Part shown: one piece after another, positions 1 to 6,139 of the stretch | Layout of the letters: each line of letters opens with the position of its first letter | Numbering within the stretch: the first letter of the stretch is position 1 | Source of the DNA: an uncultured Slackia sp. | GTDB taxonomy: Bacteria; Actinomycetota; Coriobacteriia; Coriobacteriales; Eggerthellaceae | Direction of reading: 5' to 3' | Assembly (NCBI GenBank): GCA_937895975.1 | Contig: CALBLG010000128.1 | Span: 1-16,505 of the forward strand | DNA: 16,505 nucleotides | Translations under genes and position numbers: made by a program | The notes under the pieces: model-generated | The model's database searches: none | The model's input: only the letters and a program-made list of their open reading frames with translations | What the model was told of the DNA's origin: nothing

Positions 1-484
1 GGAACGCGCATTCCTCGCAGGGGATTTTGTTGCAGTAGGCGAAGGCGTCTTCGTCGGCAAGCGCGAACAGCAGGGGAGAGAACTTCTTCGGCATGACGTA
101 CTTTAATTGCATGCCCGTGAACGTTTTCAGAGCCACCCACGTGATTTGGTATTTGGCCTTGTCGGCGATTTTCCATTTGAAATAGACGGCGTTGTTGTTA
201 AAACCGCCGCTGATTTGGTAATCGAGTTCGATGCCTTCGGGCAAATCTTCCGCCTCGATGAATTGCACCTCGTCGTTCGCGGTATCGCTCGTATCGTTGA
301 GGTGCGCGAAAGGAGGTTCGCCGACAAGCGTGCGCCCCGTTCCTGAATAGCTTGTATCGGCATCGCCTGAAAGGCCCACGAGCACGTTGCCGGCTTCATC
401 GGTAAAGAACGGAAGGTCGGCATCGACCACGCGCGGCTTCCACGTTGCCCTGGTGCGTGTGATGGTGTATTGCTGTTCAATCAT
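1..484 (-). CDS. Unrecognised protein with a Cys cluster (3' end outside window)
   Basis: The frame is open from an ATG at 484 to the left edge, giving 161 residues with no stop. A Shine-Dalgarno-like AAGGGGG lies about 9 bases before the ATG. I do not recognise the family. The visible part has no signal peptide or membrane segment. It is acidic and polar in the middle, with aromatic beta-type stretches (YFKWKI, YQITWVAL) near residues 100-120. Close to the window edge it has a cysteine cluster, YCNKIPCEECAF, of the form C-x4-C-x2-C, which could bind metal once the missing part is included. It lies 157 bp downstream of the acyl-CoA synthetase on the same strand, with a strong hairpin between them. 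It may therefore be a weakly transcribed last member of that cluster or a separate unit. A link to acyl-CoA metabolism is only inferred from position. Confidence 0.7.
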   Translation of the reverse strand, partial: MIEQQYTITRTRATWKPRVVDADLPFFTDEAGNVLVGLSGDADTSYSGTGRTLVGEPPFAHLNDTSDTANDEVQFIEAEDLPEGIELDYQISGGFNNNAVYFKWKIADKAKYQITWVALKTFTGMQLKYVMPKKFSPLLFALADEDAFAYCNKIPCEECAF

Positions 485-574
485 GTCGAAAATCCCCCTT
501 TTCGTATATGCATTGGTCGGCTTGGGCTGAGAGGCGCGGTGCTGTCTGCCAGCCCAAACGGGCCTTGTGTCGAG

Positions 575-615
575 GAAAATGCCTGCAGCTGCGGACGTGA
601 GCTGCAGGCATTTTC
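575..615 (-). terminator. Perfect 16-bp hairpin, probable terminator after the acyl-CoA synthetase
   Basis: Bases 575-590 and 600-615 are perfect inverted repeats separated by a 9-base loop. The outer arms are A-rich on one side and T-rich on the other, so on the minus strand the stem ends in CATTTTC. It starts 27 bases beyond the synthetase stop. It is the natural end of that transcript, but the T-run lies inside the stem rather than after it. The hairpin is nearly symmetric and could act in both directions. Confidence 0.65.
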
Positions 616-641
616 GGCAAATCGCGGTAATCGAGAAGATT

Positions 642-2282
642 TTACTCTTCGATACCCATGCGGTGCTTGATTTCTTTCACGAGCTCGAAGCGCTTTACTT
701 TGCCCGTAGGAGTGCGCGGAATTTCCTCAATCGTTTCGATGCGTTCGGGCCACAGACGTTTCGCCACTCCCTTTGTTGCGAGGTATTCTGTAAGCTCGTG
801 CAGGCACAGTTCATGGTCGGTGGTTTCGGCTGGCACGGCGAACAGGCAAATGCGCTCGCCCAAACGCTCGTCGGGCATGCCGATGGTGGCCTGGTCGCAA
901 ATCTGGTCCCAGTCCATCACGTTGTCGTCAATCTCGCGCGCCGAGATGTTCTCACCGCCGCGAATAATGATCTCCTTCTTGCGGCCATTGATGCGCACGC
1001 GTCCCTCATCGTCCATCGTGCACAGGTCGCCTGAATAAAACCAGCCTTCGTCATCGAGCGCTTCGTCGGTGCGCTCTGGGTCATTGAGGTATCCGCAGAA
1101 CATATGCGGGCCGCGGCTTGCCTCTTCGCCCTGAACGCCGTTCGGCACTTCGTTGTGGAACTCGTCGACGACCTTCACTTCGATGCCAGGGTATGGCACA
1201 CCCGAGAAGCGACCGTCCCACTCCAGGCATTTGTCGCATGGAACGCGCAGGTGGGGGCAGCTTTCGGTAGAGCCGTACAGCTCGCACAGCAAAAAGCCGT
1301 GTTCGGCCGCGCGCTCGATAATCGCGCTTGGAACAGGTGCGCCTCCGCACAGGTAGAAGCGCAGGCTCGGGATTGAAGTGCCCGTTTCCTCCATGCATGC
1401 TATCAGATCATGCACGAACGGTGTTGCGCCGCACGACCAGGTGACGTGTTCGCGGTTGATGAGCTCGATGGCCTCTGCGGCCTTGAACTGCAGCTCGAGC
1501 ACGCAACGGCCGCCGGTAAGCATGGGCGAGATGAGCCCATGGAAAAAGCCGGTAGCATGGTTCAGCGGCGAGGGCATCCAAATCGCATCGTCGGGCGTAA
1601 GGCCCAAGTCTGCGGTGTAGGAGCGTTCCGAGAACAGGATATTGTTGTGCGTGAACATCGCCGCTTTGGGCTTTCCCGTGGTGCCCGACGTGGATAGGAT
1701 GCAGCACACGTCGTCCGATTTTGCGGGCGACGGCTCGGTGGATTCCGGATACGTTTCCAAAACATGCGTCAGCGTGGGCAAATTCTGGTTATGAACAGGG
1801 AATTCCTTGTCGAGCAGCAAAACGGCACGAAGCGTGCCAAGCGATTCGCGCGTCTCGAGGTACTGGTTCTCGAAATCGGTCTTGTGAAAGAACGTAGGGC
1901 ATATGTATACGACTGATTTCACCTGATTGATGGCGAAATCGATGTCGGCGCCATTCAAATTAGTTGCCATGGGGTGCATAACTGCGCCCACTTTGAGGCA
2001 TGCGTTGTAAATGATGCAGAACTCTGCCCATTTGGGCACTTGGAAAGAAACGACGTCGCCGTTGCGCACGCCAACTTCCTTTAACCACGATGCAAGCTTC
2101 CTGGCGCCTTCGTCAACCTGCTTATAGGTGAGTTTGGTGCCCATGTCGTCTTGCACATAGACGCGGTCGGCGTACTTCGCGCATTGTTCATCCCAGACGT
2201 CTGCGATGGTTTTGGTTCCCCAGTAGCCGCGCTCGTAGTAAAGCTGCTTGGCGGCTTCGTTGATTTTGACGTCGGTGATCAT
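642..2282 (-). CDS. AMP-dependent acyl-CoA synthetase (CaiC / cyclohexanecarboxylate-CoA ligase type)
   Basis: A 546-residue ANL-superfamily ligase that activates a carboxylic acid to its acyl-CoA through an acyl-adenylate, using ATP and CoA. The ATP P-loop STSGTTGKPK is at residues 197-206 and the adenine-contact motif YGSTES at 336-341. The core YSGDL has its Asp at 419, the hinge region INGRKKE is at 431-437, and the C-terminal PRTPTGK has the catalytic Lys at 528. Length is normal and no catalytic motif is missing. The N-terminus (YYERGYW near 15-21) resembles crotonobetaine/carnitine-CoA and cyclohexanecarboxylate-CoA ligases, but the substrate cannot be read from sequence. The ATG at 2282 follows GGAGGG by about 8 bases. 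It is the third gene of a leftward cluster after the dehydrogenase and CoA-transferase. A terminator hairpin lies just ahead of its ribosome binding site, so it is probably made by read-through. Confidence 0.9.
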   Translation of the reverse strand: MITDVKINEAAKQLYYERGYWGTKTIADVWDEQCAKYADRVYVQDDMGTKLTYKQVDEGARKLASWLKEVGVRNGDVVSFQVPKWAEFCIIYNACLKVGAVMHPMATNLNGADIDFAINQVKSVVYICPTFFHKTDFENQYLETRESLGTLRAVLLLDKEFPVHNQNLPTLTHVLETYPESTEPSPAKSDDVCCILSTSGTTGKPKAAMFTHNNILFSERSYTADLGLTPDDAIWMPSPLNHATGFFHGLISPMLTGGRCVLELQFKAAEAIELINREHVTWSCGATPFVHDLIACMEETGTSIPSLRFYLCGGAPVPSAIIERAAEHGFLLCELYGSTESCPHLRVPCDKCLEWDGRFSGVPYPGIEVKVVDEFHNEVPNGVQGEEASRGPHMFCGYLNDPERTDEALDDEGWFYSGDLCTMDDEGRVRINGRKKEIIIRGGENISAREIDDNVMDWDQICDQATIGMPDERLGERICLFAVPAETTDHELCLHELTEYLATKGVAKRLWPERIETIEEIPRTPTGKVKRFELVKEIKHRMGIEE

Positions 2283-2300
2283 GAATCGATCCCTCCATGT

Positions 2301-2341
2301 GAAAAAGAAGGAGGGAGCGAGACGAATCTCGCCCCCTCCTC
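2301..2341 (-). terminator. Strong intrinsic terminator between CoA-transferase and synthetase genes
   Basis: Bases 2310-2322 and 2327-2339 pair over 13 bp around a four-base loop. On the minus-strand RNA the loop reads UUCG and the single imperfect position becomes a G-U pair. The 3' side is followed by TTCTTTTTC on the minus strand. Only about 18 bases separate it from the synthetase start, leaving no room for a new promoter, so it should act as a partial terminator or attenuator ahead of the synthetase. Confidence 0.8.
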
Positions 2342-2361
2342 GAAAAAGCGGTGCGCTTTAG

Positions 2362-2375
2362 CTCTCGGCCGAGAG
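2362..2375. repeat. 14-bp perfect palindrome next to the CoA-transferase stop
   Basis: CTCTCGGCCGAGAG is fully self-complementary and lies 4 bases beyond the CoA-transferase stop codon. As RNA it could form only a 5-bp stem with a GGCC loop. As DNA it could be a dimer-binding site, though its position between two genes of one cluster is odd for an operator. No function is known. Confidence 0.4.
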
Positions 2376-2379
2376 TGGC

Positions 2380-3618
2380 TTACTTGCCCTGCAGGACAGC
2401 CAGATCGACCGGGCCGGAAACGGCGCCATCGGCCTCGGCAGCCTTGATTTCTTCCTCGGTATAGCCGAGTTCCTTCATGACGTCCTCGGTAGCGGAGCCA
2501 AGCTTGCCGCCCGGGATGAGGTCGTCGGTCTCGCCGAGTTCGAACTGAACAGGGGCGGTCGGGCACCAACGCGGGCCGTCGGGATACTGAACGGGCTTGA
2601 TGTACTCGTTGATCAGCGCGTTCTGGTCCTCGTAGATGTCGGTCGGCGTCTGGGCGGGCTCGCATGGCATGTCGTTCTCGGAGAACATCTTCAGCAGCTC
2701 GTCGCGAGTGAACTGCGCGAAGCCGTCGTCGAGAATCTTAACAACCTCGGGAGCAAGGCCCTTGTCATTGACGGTCTGGCAGCACTTGTAATCCGGGTGA
2801 TCGGCGAGCTCGTCGCGGCCGATGAGATGCATGACGCGCGGCCAGTCGCGGTCGTACTCGGGCAGGCACAGAACGACCCACTTCTCGTCCTTGGAACGGA
2901 ACACGTTGTTCAGCGGGTTGTTCACCTCGAGACGGCTCTTCGGATACGGGTTGCCGTACTGGGCGGAAATCATGCCCGTGGCCAGCGTGTAGATGCCGGC
3001 ATGCTGCAGAGCGCAGGTGACGTAGTCGCCCTCGCCGGTCTTCTCGCGGCCCTGGAGCGCGGCAAGGATGCCGGCGACCAGGAAGACGGAGCACTGGTAG
3101 TCGCCGTAACCGTTGGTCGGGATCATGGGAGAGTCGCCCTTGTTGACGGTGGTGCCGAAGACACCGCCGCGACCCATGTAGCAGGTGACGTCGAAGCCGG
3201 CGGCGTCCTTTTCGGGGCCCTTCTTGCCATAGCCAAGGCCGTGACCCATGATCAGGCGGGGGAACTTAGCATGCAGGCTCTCCCAGTCCAGGCCCATCTT
3301 GGCCAGCGACTTGGTGCGGGTATTCGTAATGAAAACGTCAGCTTCAGACAGAAGCTTCATCATAACCTCGAGGCCCTTTTCGGTCTTGAGGTTCAAAGCG
3401 ACGAAACGCTTGTGGAAGTTCGCCACGTCGAACGCGAGGTTCTCTTCGTCGCTCGAGGGCATGCCGAAAACGACAGCCTGGTTGACACGGCAAGGATCGC
3501 CCTTGAACGCCTCAACCTTGATGACGTCGGCGCCCCATTCGCCGAGGATGCGGCCCGTGGTAGGGGTCGCAAGGAAGGTGGTGAGGTCGACGACTTTAAG
3601 ACCCTTGAGTGGTTGCAT
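2380..3618 (-). CDS. Family III CoA-transferase (CaiB/BaiF family, FldA-like)
   Basis: A 412-residue protein that moves CoA between carboxylic acids without ATP. The N-terminal LKGLKVVDLT and GEWGADVIKVE are the usual family III Rossmann signatures. The nucleophilic Asp expected after a glycine is D173 in NGYGDYQC. The segment TNTRTKSLAKMGLDW near 98-112, the GFDVTCYMGRGGVFG stretch at 141-155 and the C-terminal MKELGYTEEEI closely recall FldA (cinnamoyl-CoA:phenyllactate CoA-transferase) from memory of that family, more so than enterobacterial CaiB. The substrate is unknown; arylacrylate, arylpropionate or carnitine-like acids are all possible. The ATG at 3618 follows AAGGAGG by 5 bases. It lies second in the leftward cluster, downstream of the acyl-CoA dehydrogenase. 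Codon use is strongly biased to C/G-ending codons, suggesting high expression. Confidence 0.9.
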   Translation of the reverse strand: MQPLKGLKVVDLTTFLATPTTGRILGEWGADVIKVEAFKGDPCRVNQAVVFGMPSSDEENLAFDVANFHKRFVALNLKTEKGLEVMMKLLSEADVFITNTRTKSLAKMGLDWESLHAKFPRLIMGHGLGYGKKGPEKDAAGFDVTCYMGRGGVFGTTVNKGDSPMIPTNGYGDYQCSVFLVAGILAALQGREKTGEGDYVTCALQHAGIYTLATGMISAQYGNPYPKSRLEVNNPLNNVFRSKDEKWVVLCLPEYDRDWPRVMHLIGRDELADHPDYKCCQTVNDKGLAPEVVKILDDGFAQFTRDELLKMFSENDMPCEPAQTPTDIYEDQNALINEYIKPVQYPDGPRWCPTAPVQFELGETDDLIPGGKLGSATEDVMKELGYTEEEIKAAEADGAVSGPVDLAVLQGK

Positions 3619-3702
3619 GTTTCCTCCTTGTTGAAGTATGCAAATTCCGGTTTCCCGGCGTATGGTCCGGTACTTCCGGACACATTCGATGGCGATTTAC
3701 GC

Positions 3703-3749
3703 AAAAAAGAAAAGGGGGCCATCCACCATAGGCAGACGACCCTCCTTTC
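3703..3749 (-). terminator. Terminator-like hairpin with overlapping 10-codon ORF, upstream of the CoA-transferase
   Basis: On the minus strand 3749-3740 pairs imperfectly with 3718-3709 (one G-U pair, one mismatch), followed by six T at 3708-3703. It lies in the 175-bp gap after the acyl-CoA dehydrogenase. The 5' arm contains AAAGGAGGG, which is also a good ribosome binding site for a tiny ORF at 3729-3697 (MVDGPLFFFA) that ends just past the T-run. The hairpin is imperfect with a long loop, so termination is probably partial. A second small dyad, GTCCGG-TACTT-CCGGAC, lies at 3665-3681. Confidence 0.5.
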
Positions 3750-3793
3750 TGAGTGAATTTGTTCTTGTGCGATCGACGCCTTCGAAAGGGTGA

Positions 3794-4981
3794 TTACAGC
3801 TGGTACTCGACCTTGCCGCCGAACTTCTGGCAGTTGCGGGCAATGGTGATGCGCTGAACGTTGGGAGCACCCTCTTCAAGCCACATAGCGCGGGCGTCGC
3901 GGTAGAGGCGCTCGGTCGGGCCGTACGGGCTGTCCTCGAAGTAGCCGTCGCCACCGAAGATCTCCAGCATGCCGTCGGAGACGATACGGGTGGAGTAGAT
4001 GGAGAACAGCTTGCACATAGCGGCCTTCTCCTCGATGTACTTGCCGTTAGGATCGGCGTCGTACTCGCGGCCGAAGTCGTAAACCATGCAACGGAGAGCA
4101 TGGGTGTACATCTGCATCTCGGCGATCTCACGCTTGATCATCTGACGGGAAGCGATCGGCTTGCCGAAGGTGATGCGGTCGTTGGCGCGAGCCAGGGAGA
4201 TCTCGAGCATGCGCTGGCACATACCGAGGTTAGAAGCGGCGATGTGAGCACGGGAGACAGACAGGGAGTGGATAGCAATCTCCATGCCCTGGCCTTCTTT
4301 GCCGAGCAGGTACTTCTTGTCCAGCTTCATGTTGGTGAACTTGAGGCCGGTGTGAGCAGCACCGCGAGCGCCCATCATGTGGGGCATCGGGGTGACTTCG
4401 TAGCCCGGGGTGTCAACGGGAACGAAGAACGCGGAGAGGCGCTCGTCGCCCTGCTTGGTCGGGTCGGTCACAGCGATGACGTAAGCGAACTCGCAGCAGT
4501 CGGTGTGGGAAATCAGCCACTTCTCACCGTTGAGGATGTAGTCGCCGTTCTCGTCCTTCTCAGCGGTGGTGTGGATGTCAGCACCGGTGCCGCCAGACTG
4601 CTCGGTCAGAGCGAAGCAGGTGAAGATGGTCTTGTCCTGGAACTTGTCCATGTACTGGGCCTTGAGCTCGTCCGAACCGTAGTCGTCGAGGATGCGCCAG
4701 TTCAGGTCAGCAGCATAGTGCAGGTGCATACGCATGCCGCCAGGACCACGAGAGAAGACTTCCTGGACACGCAGGATGTCGAGCTCGGAAAGATCCCATC
4801 CGCCGTACTCAGCAGGAAGAGCGAAACGATAGAGGTCGTTCTCCTTGGCCAGCTCGTAGAACTTCTCGGGGAAGACGTTCGTCACCTCGATTTCGGGCTG
4901 CATCTCCTCGAACGGACCTTCAACGAGCTCCTTGATTTGCTCGAGATAGGCGTCGAACTGCTCCTTGGACAATTTGCTCAT
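3794..4981 (-). CDS. Acyl-CoA dehydrogenase (CaiA-like, flavin-dependent)
   Basis: A 395-residue FAD enzyme of the usual acyl-CoA dehydrogenase length. It oxidises acyl-CoA to 2-enoyl-CoA or, as in CaiA and caffeyl-CoA reductase, runs as a 2-enoyl-CoA reductase with an electron-transfer flavoprotein. The FAD/substrate region CFALTEQSGGTGADIHT and the following NGEKWLISHTD lie in the middle beta domain. The helical C-terminal domain carries RANDRITFGKPI, and the catalytic base is E370 in LEEGAPNVQR. No electron-transfer flavoprotein gene is in the window. The ATG at 4981 follows a full AAGGAGGG by 5 bases. It is the first gene of the leftward cluster and reads from the long divergent region. 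Codons are strongly biased (AAG, GAG, TTC, TAC, ATC), as expected for an abundant protein. Direction of reaction and substrate are not determined by sequence. Confidence 0.92.
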   Translation of the reverse strand: MSKLSKEQFDAYLEQIKELVEGPFEEMQPEIEVTNVFPEKFYELAKENDLYRFALPAEYGGWDLSELDILRVQEVFSRGPGGMRMHLHYAADLNWRILDDYGSDELKAQYMDKFQDKTIFTCFALTEQSGGTGADIHTTAEKDENGDYILNGEKWLISHTDCCEFAYVIAVTDPTKQGDERLSAFFVPVDTPGYEVTPMPHMMGARGAAHTGLKFTNMKLDKKYLLGKEGQGMEIAIHSLSVSRAHIAASNLGMCQRMLEISLARANDRITFGKPIASRQMIKREIAEMQMYTHALRCMVYDFGREYDADPNGKYIEEKAAMCKLFSIYSTRIVSDGMLEIFGGDGYFEDSPYGPTERLYRDARAMWLEEGAPNVQRITIARNCQKFGGKVEYQL

Positions 4982-5113
4982 GTGAACCCTCCTTAAGGTT
5001 ACCTAAGCGCTTACCTTGAACTTCGGTTTGATTGCTTTCGTTCTCTTGCCTCCGTTCAGCTTGTGAGCATATTGTGCAACGCTCGTGGGAATTCGTCCAA
5101 TTAATAGAAAGAC

Positions 5114-5126
5114 CAAAACTGTTTTG
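5114..5126. promoter_or_regulatory. Dyad CAAAAC-T-GTTTTG, possible operator
   Basis: A perfect 6-bp inverted repeat around one base lies 14 bp upstream of the weak leftward promoter candidate. The spacing and symmetry fit a dimeric repressor or activator site for the acyl-CoA dehydrogenase cluster, but no regulator gene is in the window to pair with it. Confidence 0.3.
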
Positions 5127-5141
5127 AACCTATAAGTCCCG

Positions 5142-5153
5142 CCTATACATAGG
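5142..5153. promoter_or_regulatory. Dyad CCTAT-AC-ATAGG (copy 1)
   Basis: An inverted repeat with 5-bp arms. The same arms recur 171 bp further right at 5313-5326 with a 4-base spacer. Both lie in the divergent control region and could bind a regulator or form small hairpins. Confidence 0.3.
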
Positions 5154-5312
5154 GGTGAAAGTGGGTGCTTTTATGTGTGGACAGAATGGAGAGATACCCA
5201 AAAAGTCGTATTTGTTGGGCAAAAGAGGCGTGAGAAATACCCACAAAAATAAGAAAGTGTTGCAAAGTGGTTTTAAATCCATCGGCGGAACTTGATGATT
5301 CAATAGCGAGAG

Positions 5313-5326
5313 CCTATCGAAATAGG
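5313..5326. promoter_or_regulatory. Dyad CCTAT-CGAA-ATAGG (copy 2)
   Basis: Same arms as the dyad at 5142-5153 but with spacer CGAA, which would make a stable tetraloop as RNA. The different spacer argues against one protein binding both in the same way. Confidence 0.3.
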
Positions 5327-5427
5327 AATGATTGTTGGTTGAGGGTAACCAAAAAATATGCTACGCGTGCGCTCGAACAAATATATGCCCGTAAATTTAG
5401 CATCCGTGGTTTTGCCATGAAAGCTCC

Positions 5428-5457
5428 TTGCGTATCTTTAGGTGACTGTGGTATAAC
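5428..5457 (+). promoter_or_regulatory. Promoter for the rimP-nusA operon
   Basis: A TTGCGT -35 box at 5428-5433 and TATAAC -10 box at 5452-5457 are spaced by 18 bases, matching a housekeeping sigma promoter. Transcription would start near 5464 and give a leader of about 125 bases before the rimP start. That leader contains a short 5-bp stem (5475-5479 with 5488-5492) and then an intrinsic terminator. Confidence 0.55.
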
Positions 5458-5510
5458 TAACCACGCACTCGGGCGTAGCCTCGGTGCGCTACAACTTTTT
5501 CGTGTACGAG

Positions 5511-5542
5511 AGAAAGTGGGGCCTGGTCCCGCTTTCTTTTTT
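5511..5542 (+). terminator. Leader terminator / attenuator ahead of rimP
   Basis: Bases 5511-5520 pair with 5528-5537 (10 bp, one G-U) around a 7-base loop, and the last pair opens a run of six T at 5537-5542. It lies 47 bases upstream of the rimP ATG and downstream of the only good promoter, so it is inside the operon leader. No gene on this strand lies upstream of it in the window, so it is not just the end of a neighbouring gene. Known parallel: the Bacillus subtilis rimP(ylxS)-nusA leader carries a NusA-dependent terminator used for autoregulation. Confidence 0.75.
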
Positions 5543-5589
5543 GTATAGGGGCGTTTCGCGGAAGCGAGACCCGCAGAAAGGAGGCACCG

Positions 5590-6063
5590 ATGCTCACCGC
5601 CAAGGAAAAGAGCCTGCTTGCAGCGCTCGAACCCCGCGCGGCCGCCGAGGGCGTGGAAATCGTGACGGTCGAAATCGTCGGCAGTCGCAAAGCTCCCACG
5701 ATTCGTATTTACCTCGATACGGCTGACGGCATCTCGTTCGACGAGATAACTGCCGCCCAGGTGTGGGTGAATGAAATCATGGACGAGCTCGACCCATTCC
5801 CGGGCGCCTACACGCTCGAAGTAAGCTCGCCGGGCATCGATCGCCCGCTGCGCACGCCCGAGCACTTCGCCCGCTTTGCCGGCGAAGAGGCCTATGTGGT
5901 AACCAACGGCCCCATCGAGGGCCGAAGCCGCTTCACGGGTACGCTCGCCGGGTTCGACGAGGCAACGGGCAGCGTGTTGCTCGATGTGGACGGTTCCCGT
6001 TGCGAGCTTCCGCTCGACGCCGTGAAGAAAGCCCATGTGAAGGGCGTCGTTGAATTCCGCTAA
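5590..6063 (+). CDS. rimP: Ribosome maturation factor RimP
   Basis: A 157-residue protein of normal length, needed for late 30S subunit assembly. The N-terminal alpha/beta domain carries the family signature LEVSSPGIDRPL at residues 76-87, followed by a small C-terminal SH3-like beta domain (roughly 90-157, with GVLAG-type strands FTGTLAGFDEATGSVLLDV). The ATG at 5590 follows AAAGGAGG by 5 bases. It is the first gene of the rightward operon and, as in most bacteria, lies directly before nusA (76-bp gap). Expression is probably limited by the terminator in its leader. No unusual residues noted. Confidence 0.95.
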   Translation: MLTAKEKSLLAALEPRAAAEGVEIVTVEIVGSRKAPTIRIYLDTADGISFDEITAAQVWVNEIMDELDPFPGAYTLEVSSPGIDRPLRTPEHFARFAGEEAYVVTNGPIEGRSRFTGTLAGFDEATGSVLLDVDGSRCELPLDAVKKAHVKGVVEFR

Positions 6064-6099
6064 CATATATATGTGAGCGTTGGCGATTTAGGTAACGTC

Positions 6100-6119
6100 A
6101 AGGCGGTGCGCCGCCTTTT
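6100..6119 (+). terminator. Small terminator-like hairpin between rimP and nusA
   Basis: AAGGCGG at 6100-6106 pairs perfectly with CCGCCTT at 6111-6117 around TGCG, and the stem runs into TTTT. The T-run is short, so it is likely to be a weak or NusA-sensitive pause or terminator rather than a full stop. It sits 20 bases before the nusA start and could adjust the RimP:NusA ratio. Confidence 0.45.
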
Positions 6120-6139
6120 GAAGAAGAGAAAGGTTCGAA

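Larger units (their letters stand above)
4982..5589. other. Divergent AT-rich intergenic control region
   Basis: This 608-bp stretch separates the leftward CoA cluster from the rightward rimP operon and is visibly richer in A+T than the genes around it. No convincing gene is present: the one plus-strand frame of about 90 codons starts from a GTG without a ribosome binding site and runs through the promoter and terminator. A possible leftward promoter has TTGGAC at 5100-5095 and CACAAT at 5076-5071 on the minus strand with 18-base spacing; this is weak. Direct and inverted copies of a TACCCA word occur at 5195-5200, 5238-5243 and, inverted, at 5161-5166. Confidence 0.6.

Noticed and set aside
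522..557. Inverted repeat TTGGGCT/AGCCCAA upstream of the left-edge gene
   Set aside because: Only 7-bp arms with a 22-base loop and no T-run. Likely chance in GC-rich spacer.
2797..3756. 319-codon plus-strand frame over the CoA-transferase gene
   Set aside because: It is the mirror of a gene with a complete family III motif set, and its sequence is a low-complexity Val/Ala/Asp/Glu mixture without motifs.
4982..5460. tRNA or riboswitch in the divergent region
   Set aside because: No cloverleaf, T-arm GTTCRA motif or CCA end, and no recognisable riboswitch core was seen. In E. coli a tRNA precedes rimP, but not here.
5267..5548. 93-codon plus-strand frame in the divergent region
   Set aside because: It starts at a GTG without a ribosome binding site, runs across the rimP promoter and ends inside the leader terminator (the PAFFFV end is the T-run).
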